From: Elephas maximus indicus
Taxonomy: Eukaryota; Chordata; Mammalia; Proboscidea; Elephantidae
Reading direction: 5' to 3'
Length of the DNA stretch: 64,000 bases
NCBI RefSeq assembly: GCF_024166365.1
Contig: NC_064822.1
Coordinates: forward strand, 106,140,823-106,204,822
This document shows positions 21,133-32,934 of this stretch, one piece after another. The notes under the pieces are model-generated. The model saw nothing but the letters and a program-made list of their open reading frames with translations, was not told where the DNA came from and ran no database searches. The first letter of the stretch is position 1. The number at the start of each line of letters is the position of its first letter. A program made the position numbers and the translations under genes.

Positions 21133-21238
21133 GATGGACTGTAGGAGCAGTTAATATAGGCACCAAATCCAATGGTGAGGGAGAACAGTTGGGAATAGCA
21201 GAATAGCATGCTTGAAGAGGTAACATGTGGACTGAGTC
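21133..21238 (+). repeat. Segment duplicated within an ancient repeat, copy 1
   Basis: gatggactgtaggagcagtt ... aacatgtggactga recurs at 22197-22302 with about five mismatches in 106 bases by eye. Confidence 0.8.
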
Positions 21239-22196
21239 AAAGTGAGACAGCCAGATAAAGAAGAACAAGCAGGAAGGCAGAGTTGTAGGTATACTCTGGG
21301 AACTGTAATCCATTACTAGGACATAGGGCTTAAGTAGAGAAAGGTAAAAGATACTGTGGAGGGCCTTGTGCTAGGAATTGAGGATTTTTATCCAGGAGGC
21401 AAGGGAGAGCCAATGAGGGATTTAAAGCAGAGGAATAACATGCTCAGATTTGCAACAGATTATTCTAGCAATCATACGGAGAATGAATTGGAGTAGAGAG
21501 GGAAAGGAAGGTAAGACCAGAGGCAGGGAGGCCAGTTGGGGGGCCTTTCCAGTAATTGCAGCAATAGGATAAGTGCACTTTAACCAAGACAGCAACAACA
21601 GTAAGACTGAAGAAGAGAGGCCATCCATGAAAACTGGCAACTAAGATTTCAATGACTGGATATTCAGGGTAAGGAAGAAAGAGGAATCAAACATAACTCC
21701 TAGGTTTCTGGCTTGGGGAGTTAGATGTGGGGCCATTTACCAAAACAGGGAACAAAAGAGGAATAGGTTTGGGAAAGAAGATGCAGTGTTCCACTTTGGT
21801 CGCATTCATTTGAAGTGCTGTGGAACATGTAAATGAAGAGGTCCAGCAGGCAGTTGAATATTTCTGTCTGTCTCAGGAAAGCTCTGGCCTAAAACTATAT
21901 GTTTGGGAGACATCCTTTCAAAAGTGGTAGTTGATGCAAATGGAAGTGGATGATATTGCCAAGGAAGATTATGTAGAGTGAGAGGGGGAGTCAGAATGAA
22001 GCCATGGGGAATGGCAGGATTTGAAGGATGGGTGGTAGTCCACAAAAGGGAGAAGGCATGACTGGAGAGGTTGGGGCAAAACTAGAAACCGAAGCAAGAG
22101 TTTCAAAGACGAGGCAGTGGTCAATAATGCCGAAGGCTACAATAAGGCTGAATAAAATAGGGACTGGATAGCCTCTACTGTATTTGGCAACTGTAG

Positions 22197-22302
22197 GATG
22201 GACTGTAGGAGCAGTTAATATAGGCACCGAATCCAATGGTGAGGGAGAATAGTTGGGAATAGCAGAATAGCATGCTAGAGGAGGTAACATCTGGACTGTG
22301 AC
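22197..22302 (+). repeat. Segment duplicated within an ancient repeat, copy 2
   Basis: Near-identical to 21133-21238, 1064 bp away in the same orientation. The surrounding 20990-22700 is an old interspersed sequence whose blocks (ctcctaggtttctggcttgg, ccaggcagttgaatatt-like) I recognise as common in mammals but cannot name. Confidence 0.8.
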
Positions 22303-23384
22303 CTTGACCAGTGCCTTATGGGAAAAGAAGCCCAAAAACTAGTTGAGAGGGGTGAATGCCGAGGTAGTCTGAACGGAAGCTCCTCTTTCCAGAAATTACA
22401 AATGGAAAGGAGAGAGGTGATACAGTAGTTAAAAGGGGGATATAGAATCGAGAGGCTTTTTTTAAAGATGGAAGAAATAAAATATTCATGTGTCAAAGGG
22501 AAAAGGCAGCAGAGGGGAAATTTCCAAATATAGCAATAAGAGATAATTGATAAAACAAACTCACCTAGGAAGCAGGAGGGGAAGGGGGTCCAGAGAACTG
22601 GTGAAAGAATTAGTGTTTGATGGGAGGAAGCACATTTATTCAAATAAAACTGGAAAGGCTGGGTACAGACAAGATCCTGATGTAGGAAGTTGCTCAAGGT
22701 CTACCTGATGACCTCATTCACTTCTCTGAACCTCCAGTCTACAAAGATGAACATTCATTTCTGAAGTAATTTCTATAAATATAGGTCTGAAAAAATATGG
22801 AGAATCCACAAATAACAGGAGTTCCTAAAGAAGCAGATATAAGACGGAAGAAATTCATTTGTTAAAAAACAAACACTTAAATTAGTTGTGTTCAACTTCA
22901 AGCCTAGTGGGAGAAAAACTAAAGTAGAAGGAAGGAAATAATGAAAATAAAAGCTGAAGTTAATAAACAAAACAAATAGGAAAAGGTTTAACAAAACCAG
23001 AAGTTGATTTAATAGAAATAACCTAAAAAAATCATTAAAATTCATTGTAAAGATGCAAACAAAAAAACTATTAGGAAACACAAAGGAGAATACAAATACA
23101 GTAGAGACTTTTAAAGGATTATTATCAAATTAATTTTAAATTAATTTCCAGATGATTTTGAAAACTGACTCATAGAAAATCTGAATTTTGCCAAACCCAC
23201 CAGAAAAATCCCATTTTCATATTTAAAAGGAAAAGCTATGCAACTCATTTTACAAAGTTAGCATAATCTTGATACCACATTAGATAAAGTTAAAATTTTT
23301 CTATATCAGTCTCACTTGTGAAAAGACTAAATAAAATTTAGAATCTTTGGTTATCTATTCTAGTGCAAACACCTGGAGTTGGAA

Positions 23385-25060
23385 AACCAAAACTCAAGCT
23401 GAAAGAACTGAAGAAAAACTTCAAGCCTCAAGTTGCAATACAGAAGGGTTCTATGGGCAAAATATTGAACGATGCAGGAAGCATCAAAAGATGATGGAAG
23501 GAATACACAGAGTCACTATACCAAAAAGAATTGGTCAACATATTCAACCATTTCAGGAGGTAGCATGTGATCAAGAACCAATGTTACTGAAGGAAGAAGT
23601 CCAAGCTGCACTGAAGCCATTGTAGAAAAACCAGGCTCCAGAAATTGATGGAATACCAACTGAGATGTTTCAACAAACGAATGCAACACTGGAAGTGCTC
23701 ACTCATCTATACCAAGACATTTGGAAGCCAGCTACCTGATCAGCCAACGGTAAGAGATCCATATTTGTGTCCATTCCACAGGATGCAGAAATTATTGAAC
23801 AATATCATTAATATCACACCCAAGTAAAATTCTGCTGAAGATTAATTAAAAATGGTTGCAGGAGTACATAGGCAAGGAACTGCCAGAAATTCAAGCTGGA
23901 TTCAGAAGAGGATGTGGAACGATGGATATCATTGCTGATGTCAGATGGATCCTGGCTGAAAGCTGAGAATACCGGAAAGATATTTACCTGTGTCATTGAC
24001 TATGTGAAGGCATTCGACTGTGTGGATCATAGCAAACTATGGATAACATTGCAAAGAATGGGAATTCCAGAACACTTAATTGTGCTCATGGGGAACCTGT
24101 GCATAGACTAAGAGGCAGTCATTCGAACAGAACAAGGGGATACTGAGTGGTTTAAAACCAGAAGGGTGTCAGCGTTGTATCCTTTCACCATACTTATTTG
24201 ATCTGTATGCCGAGCAAATAATCCGAGAAGTTGGACTAAATGAAGAAAGATGAGGCATCAAGATTGGAGGAAGACTTATTAACAACCTGTGTTATGCAGA
24301 TGACACATTACTTGCTGAAAGTGAAGAGGACTTGAAGCACTTACTGACAAAGATCAAAGACCACAGCCTTCAGTATGGATTACACCTCAACATAATGATA
24401 ACAAAAATCCTCTCAACTGGATCAATAAGCAACATCATGATGAACAGAGAAAAGACTGGAGTTGTCAAGGATTTCATTTTACTTGGATTCACAATCAACA
24501 CCCATGAAAGCAGCAGTCAGGAAATCAAATGACATATTGATTGCATTGAGCAAATCTGCAAAATACTTCAGAGGGTTAAATGCAAAGATGTCACTTTGAG
24601 GACTAAGGTGCGCCTGAACCAAGCTATGGTATTTTCAATTGCCTCATATGCATGTGAAAGCTGGAGAATGAATAAGGAAGACTGAAGGAGAACTGATGCA
24701 TTTCAATTATGGTGTGGGCAGAGAATATAGAATATACCATAGACTGCCAGAAGAATAAACCGATCTGTTTTGGAAGAAATACAGCCAGAATGCTCCTTAG
24801 AAGCAAGGATGGCGAGACTTTGTCTTATGTACTTTGGACATGTTATCAGGAGGAACCAGTACCTGGAGAACCTCATCGTTGGTAAAGTAGAGGGTCAGCA
24901 AAAAAGATGACCCTCAATGAGATGGACTGACACAATGGCTGCAAAAATGGACTGAAACAGCAACGACTGTGAGGATGGCGCAGTGCTGGGCAGTGTTTTG
25001 TTCTGTTATACTTAGGGTCCTTATGTGTCATAGCTGACTCGATGGCACCTAACGACTGTT
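23385..25060 (+). mobile_element. RTE-type LINE, degraded copy (RT region to 3' end)
   Basis: Reverse transcriptase region with atgttactgaaggaagaagt, the palm codons YADD at 24293-24304 (tatgcagatgac), and a 3' tail cataGctgactcgatggcac. Stops and frameshifts break it into short open segments. 5' part including the endonuclease is absent. Aligns with the minus-strand copy at 45372-48610. Confidence 0.85.
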
Positions 25061-25426
25061 TTTTTGGAAGAGTTTGTGAATAATTAGTACTAATTTTTGT
25101 ATAAATATTTGATAGAATTTATCAGTGAAGCTATCTGGGCCAGGGCTTTTCTTTGTGGGTACACACACACATATCCTCTAAGGATGTGGTAATGAGTTTT
25201 GATTTTAAGTGCAATAAGATGCCTTTGGTGGCATTTGTTTTGGTGTCATTAATTGATTTGTATTTTTTAAAAGGTACTTTGTTTGCTATGTAGAAAAAGG
25301 ACCATGGATGGATATTGTGAAGAAGTTTTAAACTTTTTGTGTGTGTGTGGGGCACATGCTCGAACTATGAATTCCATAAAGGCAATCACCTGAAAGTACA
25401 AATATAGAAAACTGATCACTGGTCAA

Positions 25427-25980
25427 TGTCTTAGGCTGGGTTCTCTAGAGAAGCAAAACCAGTGAAATGTATGAATATATGTACAGTGATTTAGATCAAG
25501 GAAGTGGCTCATGCGTTTGTAGAGGCTGGAAAGTCCCAAGACCAAGGCTGGAGGGTTCTCCTGACTCAAGTAGCTGCAGAGGCTGGTGAACCCAAGATCA
25601 GCAGGTCAGACAGCAGACCTCTGGCTCACAGGCTACGGAGACTGACCAGTCCCAAGATCGGCAGGTAAGCTGGCTAGCTCAAGTCCCAAGAACCGGACGT
25701 TAGATGAACAGGGGCCAGCTGCAAGATCCAGAGTAAGCAAAAGCCAACGAACTTGGCTAGAAAGTCCACCTATATTGAATGCAGTCCACTCCCCCAAGGA
25801 AATTTCACTGTCAACTGATTGACTTCTCATAACAGAGCTCATCATGGATGTGAGATTACATTATATCAGATCGCATTATGGGGGGGTTTACATCATTACA
25901 TAGCTACCAAACTACATCATAACTGCCAAACCACTGAGAATCATGGCCCAGACAAGTTGACACACAACTTTAACCATCAC
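25427..25980 (-). mobile_element. LTR-like element (possible solo LTR)
   Basis: On the minus strand it begins near tgatggttaaagttgtgtgt and ends ctctagagaacccagcctaa then gaca, i.e. TG...CA termini. The hexamer ggtcaa flanks both sides (25421-25426 and 25981-25986), consistent with a target duplication. Resembles MaLR/ERV-type LTRs in outline; family not established. Confidence 0.45.
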
Positions 25981-26856
25981 GGTCAATAAATGAAAAAGTT
26001 ACTCAGTAAAGGAACTCATTATGAGTCATGTATGCTTTAAATATTTTAATTTAAAACATACAAGTATACATTTATTCATGAATCTTTTGATGGAGAGCCA
26101 ACACTGTTTTGAATATAGATCCACCAACTGAAGTATATCAATGAAAGATGGAGTCATCTTGCATAAAACAACGTCTGTAACTTGTATTTGATTTTCAGGT
26201 TGTTTACTTAAAGATACTTGAAACAATCTGAACGCAGAATTTTTTTTTACCAATTTTTTGCATCTAATTTGACAATACATTTTAAATAATGGTCCCAGAA
26301 CCAGAGCTTGTAAAGTCAAATCTTTCCAAAGCATTTCAACTTAGTTTTTATATAAACAAAAACTGCTTTTCTGCACTCATATTTAATTGGTTAACGTAAT
26401 AGTTACTTGTTTTATTATAGTTACAAGTACAGCTGGTATAAACAGGATTAGGACTAACTCTAATTTTTTTCTTCTATAATCTTATTATACAGCTCATCTA
26501 GTAGAAATGCACAGAATACTAGAAGGCAGCCTACTAAATGTCAATTAATCCGGGGAGTCAGTTAAATGGGGGTAGATTAAAAGATGATCATCTGTAAATT
26601 GTATTTGAATGTGTCAAGTATCATCACTGCCAAGTGGGAGTATTAAAAAGCTGCTGACCAGCCCTCAGGCTGACCTCTCTGGACCTCCTAAATTCCCCCA
26701 GAATCTTCACACTGGCAGGTTGCTCTGGCCAGCATAAAGAAGGTTCCTCCAGTAGCTGAATGTCTATTCTAGGCTGTCTTGCTACAACTCTGTAATAATC
26801 TTGAAGGTAGTTTGCTTTTGCAGTCCAACTAATACAAACAATAACCAGTACTTGCC

Positions 26857-26955
26857 GTTCTTTGGAAACCCTATGGGGCTGTTCTACTCTGTCCTATATA
26901 GGGTGGCTATGAGTCAGAATCAACTTGACAGTAACAGGTTTGTTTTGTTTTGTTG
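26857..26955 (+). mobile_element. AfroSINE, 3' half
   Basis: tttggaaaccctatggggct, gttctactctgtcctatata and atgagtcagaatcaacttga, followed by ttgttttgttttg. The tRNA-like head is missing. Confidence 0.75.
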
Positions 26956-27178
26956 TCTATTTTAGGTTTTTACCAGTGGAACCAGGTAGGATCCTACTGA
27001 AATATACAATGCAAGAAATAATGATGGTTTGGACTAAGGTGGTGGTGGTGGACATACAGTGAAAGTGAGGTTACAAGGGAAATTATATGTCCTGCGTCCA
27101 GGTATATTAGTAAGTACTCTCAAAATAACAGCAACCAAATTAAGCTAGTTTAAATAGCAAAGGACTAGTCAGTACACT

Positions 27179-27354
27179 GGGTCCCTAGTGGCACAGGTGC
27201 TTGACTACTAGCTGAAAGGTTGGCAGTTCGAATCCTCCCAGAGGCACATCAGAAGACAGGCCTGGCAATCTGCTTCGAAACATCATATAGCCTTGCTATA
27301 CCCTGCACACATGGAGTCACCATGAGTCAGAATTGACTCAACAGCAACTAAAAA
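27179..27354 (+). mobile_element. AfroSINE
   Basis: gtccctagtggcacaggtgc, B-box ggttggcagttcgaatcctc, tail gtcaccatgagtcagaattg. Diverged and shorter in the middle. Confidence 0.75.
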
Positions 27355-28119
27355 CATTCAGTACAAGGACAAAGGGCAGCTTATGGAACCCGAAGGCTGT
27401 GACACGCAGTTGTGCCTCAGGCAGATACTAGAACTTGCTTGCTGTCTCAGCTAACTGGCTTTATGGGTGGATGGAAGATGTCCATTATACAGCTCCCAAC
27501 TTGAGGTTCATTCATCTAGGGAGATTAATTTTTGCCCCTTACCAATTTCCATTGGGGAGACTCTTGATGGCCCAACTTTGGGTAAGGTGCCCATTGTTGG
27601 TAAGATATGAATGACTGTGAGGAGGAGTTCCCATAAAAGGGGGAAGGATTGGACGGACAGCTCTGTAGTTGTTCACTACTCCAGTGCCTTACAGGTATAT
27701 AGGCTCAATTCCAGATTAGATAACAGGAGGCAGTGAATAGTCTCAGAGCTGAGTGATCTGGGACAACTTGTCTCAGGAGTGTTACCTGAAATAGTGTGAT
27801 TGTAGTTAATACTACCAATCCCTGCAGGGATTTAGGACCTATCTTTGGTTTCCTTGTGTGTTTAGACTTGAGAATTGAAGGACAAAAAAAACCCAAAACA
27901 ATTAAGCCTATATTTAGGCCACAAAGCCTGTATCTATCAGCTTTAAATAATTTCTGACTTGAGAGGTAGGCTGTCCCAGATACTGTTCCAGGCTTTTAAG
28001 GCCTCCACTCTGGCTCAGTCCCTTTGTTAATTCATGAGGCTTCTCTGAATGTGTGGCCACTTAGTGTTTTTCAGCTAAGTTTCCAGTAGTTACATTGAAG
28101 TGTCTTCCATATTAATAGC

Positions 28120-28270
28120 CAACATTTTTTAGTGCTTACTCTGTGCCAGACAGGGCTGTACATGTATTAAACTCCATCTATAAAAAAAAAAAAAAAAATT
28201 TTTTTTTTTTTTTTTTTTTATAAAACCCCATGGGATAGGTGGAGTTATTGAGTCCATTTCATTATAATGC
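28120..28270 (+). repeat. Ancient repeat interrupted by an A17/T21 palindrome
   Basis: tagtgcttactctgtgccag and ttaaactccatctat lead into A-run 28182-28198 and T-run 28199-28219, then aaaaccccatgggataggtg continues the old repeat. The A/T block has TAT-like flanks on both sides. Confidence 0.6.
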
Positions 28271-28715
28271 CCCCTCTTTCCTAACTGGAAAAAAAGTATG
28301 CTAAAAGAGCTAAACAGGTGCCATCACAGGCTTCACCAGTTTGTTTTAAAACAACAATTACTTATTTTTTCAGTAATTCTAGGACTTAGACTGAGTATTC
28401 TTCTCCCGATTTTGATAAGGAGACTTACACTCAAAGAGGTTGGATAATTTGCTCACTCAAAAACCTAGTACGCCTAACATGAGCAAAATAAGGGCAGTCA
28501 CCTGTTCTAGCTTGTAATAGGTAGTGAACAATGTGAGCTCTTAAGTGTTTGGCACAGAGTAACACTACAATTTTAAACCACATTGTCTGTATCTGGCCCA
28601 AAAGGTCAGAAACGGGAGGGGCTCTTTCTTCAAATCAACTTAATAGTGGAGATTTAACTAGCAAAATGTCAGAAAAGTTTTGGAACTTTTTGTCAAAAGC
28701 ATGCTAAAGGGTTTA

Positions 28716-29445
28716 TTTATCGAGGAGTTGAAGCACTTACTGAGGAAGATCAAAGAATACAGCCTTCAGTATGGATTACAACTCACCATAAAGAAAACCA
28801 AAATCCTCACAACTGGACCAATAAGTAATATCGTGATAAACGGAAAAATGATTAAAGTTGTCAAGGATTTCATTTTACTTGGATCCACAATCAATGCCCA
28901 TGGAAGCAAAATGGAAGCAGCAGTCAAGAAATCAAACGATGTATTTGCACTGGGCAAATTTAATGTGTTAAAAAGCAAAGATGTCACTTGGAGGACTAAG
29001 ATGCACCCGACCCAAGCCATGGTTTTCAATCACCTCATATGCATGTGAAAGCTGTACAATGAATAAGGAAGACCAAAGAATTGATGCCTTTGAATTATGG
29101 TGTTGGTGAAGAATACTGAATATGCCATGGACTGCCAAAGAACAAATCTATCTTGGAAGAAGTACATCCAGACTGCTCCTTAGAAGCCAGGATGGTGCGA
29201 CTTCCTCTTACTTATTTTGGGCACGTTATTAGGAGGGACCAGTCCCTGGAGAAGGATGTCATGCTTGGTAAAGTGGAGGGTGAGGGAAAAACAGGGAGAC
29301 CCTCAACAAGATGTTTTGACACAGTGGCTGCGACAATGGGCTCAAACATAGCAATGATTCTAAGGATGGTGCAGGACCGAGCAGTTTCGTTGTTACACAC
29401 AGTATCCCTATGCGTCCGAACCGACTCTACAGTACCTAACATCAC
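28716..29445 (+). mobile_element. RTE-type LINE, C-terminal RT and 3' fragment
   Basis: Starts near gaggagttgaagcacttact and matches the RTE segment after YADD; an open stretch of 122 codons (28680-29048) includes [15 protein letters not shown] second open stretch (29153-29467) covers the end with SLEARMVRLPLTYFGHVIRR. Frameshifted between, no RT catalytic site. Confidence 0.85.
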
Positions 29446-30099
29446 CATAGCTATAAAAGAACACTAAGGAAATGAATAAAACAAAAAATTCAGAATAAAG
29501 CTGTCCTACCCCAGATAAGTGGTTACACACACATTCATAAATTTATTTTTTAAACTTTCATAATTTATTAGATGACTGCGTAACACTTTATTTTACGATA
29601 TCGCATTGTATGTAACTTTTTTATTCACAGTTGAACGTTTTGGGGAATGTGTACTACAGCTTACTACACCAAAGTGGAGTTCAAACACTCTACTGGCACC
29701 TAAGTCTTCGTAAAAAACGCTATTTCATATGGATGAAAGGATGCAACTCGCAATACTATTTCATAAGATTCAGAACATGAGTGAACTAAGAGAAGCTAAG
29801 ATAAAGTCTCCACGCTTCAAAAGTTACTTCCCCTTACAGGAGCGTGGACAGGTCGAGGACCACAACTCTGGCCCTGATCCCCCAACCCAGAACACATACT
29901 GGCTGAGCCTAGAGCGTTGTCACTAACGGATGAAAACTGCCCCACACCGAGCGACCTCCTGAAAGCTAGTGAGGCCCTCCGGCAACAGACATGCAAGAGG
30001 AGGAGGGGGGAAAGGTTTAAATCCTGACGCGAAAGAAACAGCCCAGGTTGCGTTCACCCCCAGCTTTCTCCAGGGTCACACCCGCTAGCTGCACAATTC

Positions 30100-31050
30100 G
30101 CAGTCCCAAAAAGACCCGTACAAGATGGCGGCGCATCACGTGAGCAACGCGCTGACGTACGACGGCGGCCCGCAGGGAAGAGCCGCCTAACCTTCAACCC
30201 CCCCCCGCTCACTTGCACTCAGTTTTGCCCCCCTTGCCTCCCCCGCCCTCGGCTTGGTGTAGATAATGCCGCCACTGGGGGCCCTGGCTGCCGAGGAAAC
30301 GGTAGCCTAGGACAGTTGGCTGTTAAGTGACATTGGCTCTTCCCGGCCCACCAGATCGCTGAGAAACAGGCACGTCCCCCGCCGCGTGAGGGGGTGGAGA
30401 AAGGGGTAGTGAACTCGGATCCACCCTGGGAGGGGGGAGTGGAAGTTCACGCCCCAGACAGCGGCGAGGCGGCAGCCACAGGTAAGTGGGGGCGGGGAGG
30501 GACGTGCTCCCGTGGCCTGGACGCGAGAGGGCGCGGGGACGCGGCGCCAGCGGGGCGGCAGAGCCGGGGTGCGCGCCGGGGCGGGGGTCGCGCGCCGGAG
30601 GCCGCGGTGGGGGAGGGGCGCGGCGGGCGCGCGGCAGAAGGGGGAGGGGCCGCTGCCGCTGGGCCGCCCGCGGTTACCCGGCTGCGCGCGCTTCCGGTTC
30701 GTGCGCAGCGGGCGCTCGCGTCGTCTCACCGCTGTACCCATTTTCAGCCGTCTCCTTTCCTCCTCCTGTCCTCGTCCCCAAATAAAAATAATACCGAAAA
30801 CCGTTGCTGCAGGATGGCTTTAGTCTCACGAGCCGCCCCTCGGCGGTCGAAGGCAAGAGCTCTCCGGCGGAGGTCTCGGGGCTGGGCCGGGAGGCGGAGG
30901 GGAGGCGGCGTGGCTTTGGCCTCGGCACCTTGGCCGTCGAGCGGACCCGGACACCGGTTAACTCCGCGAGTGAGTCCACAGAGCGCGCTGGGAGCCCCCT
31001 GGGTTTCAGACCCCAGCCCGGGCCAGCCGAGGAGGGCGCACAGCCATTAT
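30100..31050 (+). promoter_or_regulatory. ATF1: CpG-island promoter of ATF1
   Basis: Dense CpG and high GC against AT-rich flanks. Near the upstream edge are a YY1-type motif AAGATGGCGGC (30122-30132), the palindrome TCACGTGA (30136-30143, bHLH E-box) and TGACGTAC (30153-30160, a CRE half site), all within 40 bases. No TATA box is obvious. The island covers exon 1 and the beginning of intron 1. Confidence 0.85.
30180..30481 (+). other. ATF1: ATF1 exon 1 (5' UTR), start approximate
   Basis: A consensus donor (ccacag/gtaagt) at 30481/30482 lies inside the CpG island, upstream of the ATG exon at 34282. G-runs follow the donor immediately. The 5' end cannot be read from sequence; 30180 is an estimate just downstream of the motif cluster. 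No start codon in this exon is expected to be used. Confidence 0.6.
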
Positions 31051-31940
31051 CCTCATGGAGCTTACAGTCTAGTGGGGAGGCAAACAGTGAAATAATCACG
31101 TATACACATGTATACAACAGTAATGGAAAAGCGCAGCTGATGGGTGAGGAAGGAGAGTGGGATAGGAGCTCTTGGCACGCCGAGGTCGTCTGTTCCCTTT
31201 GGACAAATGGTCAGATCGAAGAAACGTTCTCCTTGGTTTTCTCCTGTATCACAAAACAGCATGCCATTTCACGGCTCCAGCTATGTCGTGGGGCGTGTAG
31301 CTTAATCGCTTTAAAATTATTGTAGGTGGTCAATAACGTCTAGTTGTTTTGTTAGTTTTTGCAGAGCATTGGGCTAAGAATAGTCTTTGAGAGCCCTTAC
31401 GCTTTTGAGGCTATTTCAACATAGATTTGGCAAGCATCTCTGTCAGACTGGCCTCACGTGTGTTAAGAATTTACTCAGTATTTTTTTATGTTCCCAAAAT
31501 GCATTTTACCCTGTAAGCTTTGTTGCCAACAAAATACGCAGCTCTATTAAAATGCAGTTTTTTCGATAGACTTTGTAATGTACTGTTATCTCACCGTCTC
31601 GATTAGAGTCAATGAAGTTGTAAAGCCGAATGAATGTGTTATGCTCTTTATTTTTTGTAGTTACCTTTTGCTGTTAGGTTTCTGGCGTATCTGTGCAGTA
31701 CTACTAAATTACCAGTAGGTGGTAGTCCTTTCTGAAAATTCCTTTTTCTCAAGTCATCCTGCTTATTTACAATGAATTTCCAGCTCTATTTTTTACTGAT
31801 GTTGTCAGAGTATAACCTTTATCTGCTCACTTTTTCTTTTCAGCTATTGTTTGTAAATTGAAGTTAAGATTAATAGTCTTAAAAACTTACTCTACACAGA
31901 TTAAAACGTGTTTAAAGGCTTTTCTGTAAAAATAAAGTAA

Positions 31941-32107
31941 GGCCCAGGCAGCAGCTATAAACTTAACGAGGACCACCCCAAGCTGGGCAGGATCACAAGG
32001 GGTGCTGTGAAGCACAACTTCACAAGCACCATCAATAGGAATGAATATGTGGAGCTGAGAAATAAGACAGGCTGTGGTCTTGCTGACATAAGAGTGAATG
32101 CAAGGAA
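31941..32107 (+). other. Coding-like fragment cut by an L1 insertion, origin unknown
   Basis: An open stretch after TAA at 31938 reads SSYKLNEDHPKLGRITRGAV, then NFTSTINRNEYVELRNKTGC and ends NARKG at the target site of the L1 at 32123. The same frame continues for about 20 codons after the L1, to a TAA. The composition looks protein-like and could be part of a processed pseudogene; I do not recognise the protein, and a chance ORF is quite possible. Confidence 0.25.
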
Positions 32108-32122
32108 AGGCAGGGCTCTTTT

Positions 32123-32934
32123 TCTTTTTAATTTTTATTGTGCTGTAAGTGAAAGTTTACAAACCAGGTCAGTCTCTCATGCAAAAATTTACATACACCT
32201 TGCTAACTAACTACAAAAAAAGTTTTTTTTTTTTTTTTTTTTTTAACTCTCCTAATTGCTCTCCCTCTGATGAGATAGCACAGTACTTCCCCCCACTCTC
32301 TCTCCTCGTGTACATTTGGGTAGCCTCTGGCCACCTCTGCCTTCTCATCTCCTCTCCAGACAGGAGATGCCAACATAGTCTCATGTGTCGACTTGATCCA
32401 AGAAGCTTGTTCTTCACCAGTCTCATTTTCCATCCCCTATTCCAGTCCAATCCCTGTCTGAAGAGCTGGCTTTGGGAATGGTTCTTGCCCTGGGGTAACA
32501 GAAGGTCCGGGGTCTGTGGCCTCCGGGGTCCCTCCAGTCCCAGTCTGACCGTTAAGTCTGGTCTTTTTATGAGAATTTGGGGTCTGCATCCCACTGCTCT
32601 CCTGCTCCCTCAGGGTTTCTCTGTTGAGTTCCCTGTCAGGGCAGTCATCTGTTGTGGTCAGGTACCATCTAGCTCTTCTGGTCTCGGGCTGATGTAGTCT
32701 CTGGTTTATGTGGCCCTTTTTGTCTCTTAGGCTCATAATTATTTTGTGCCTTTGGTGTTCTTCACTCTTCCTTGTTCCAGGTGGGTTGAGACCAATTGAT
32801 GCATCTTAGATGGCTGCGTTTAAGACCGCAGACGCCACTCTCCAAAGCGGGATACAGAATGTTTTCTTAATAGATTTTATTATGCCAGTTGACTTGGATG
32901 TCCCCTGAAACCATGGTCCTCAAACCCCCGCCCC
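32123..32934 (-). mobile_element. L1 3' UTR, 5'-truncated, with target-site duplication
   Basis: Reverse orientation: starts with the poly(A) end read as tttttctttttaattttta, then gtaagtgaaagtttacaaac. Flanked by the 15-bp duplication aggcagggctctttt (32108-32122 and 32935-32949). The 3' UTR aligns with the + strand L1 at 39427-40194. Confidence 0.9.

Larger units (their letters stand above)
20540..30100. other. Intergenic region between DIP2B and ATF1
   Basis: No exon or RNA gene recognised. Contents: ancient repetitive DNA with an internal duplication (about 20990-22700), two degraded RTE copies (23385-25060, 28716-29445), an LTR-like element (25427-25980), two AfroSINEs (26857, 27179) and an A/T palindrome (28182-28219). 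The 29450-30100 stretch leading to the promoter shows no repeat I recognise. Confidence 0.6.

Noticed and set aside
22275..23081. Minus-strand frames of 140, 114 and 102 codons at 21.99-23.08 kb
   Set aside because: Phe/Leu/Ser-rich translations of purine-rich old repeat on the other strand; no start context, splice sites or family match.
30394..31325. Long overlapping open frames (233, 173, 147 and 144 codons) on both strands around 30.3-31.3 kb
   Set aside because: They lie in the CpG island, where GC-rich sequence has few stops. Translations are low-complexity Ala/Arg/Gly/Pro and overlap exon 1 and the donor at 30481; no family similarity is seen.
32149..32736. Open frames of 182, 127 and 99 codons in the L1 3' UTR, and the matching 160- and 100-codon frames at 39663-40157
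   Set aside because: Both are in L1 3' UTR sequence, which has no conserved coding role; the same frames appear because the copies are related.
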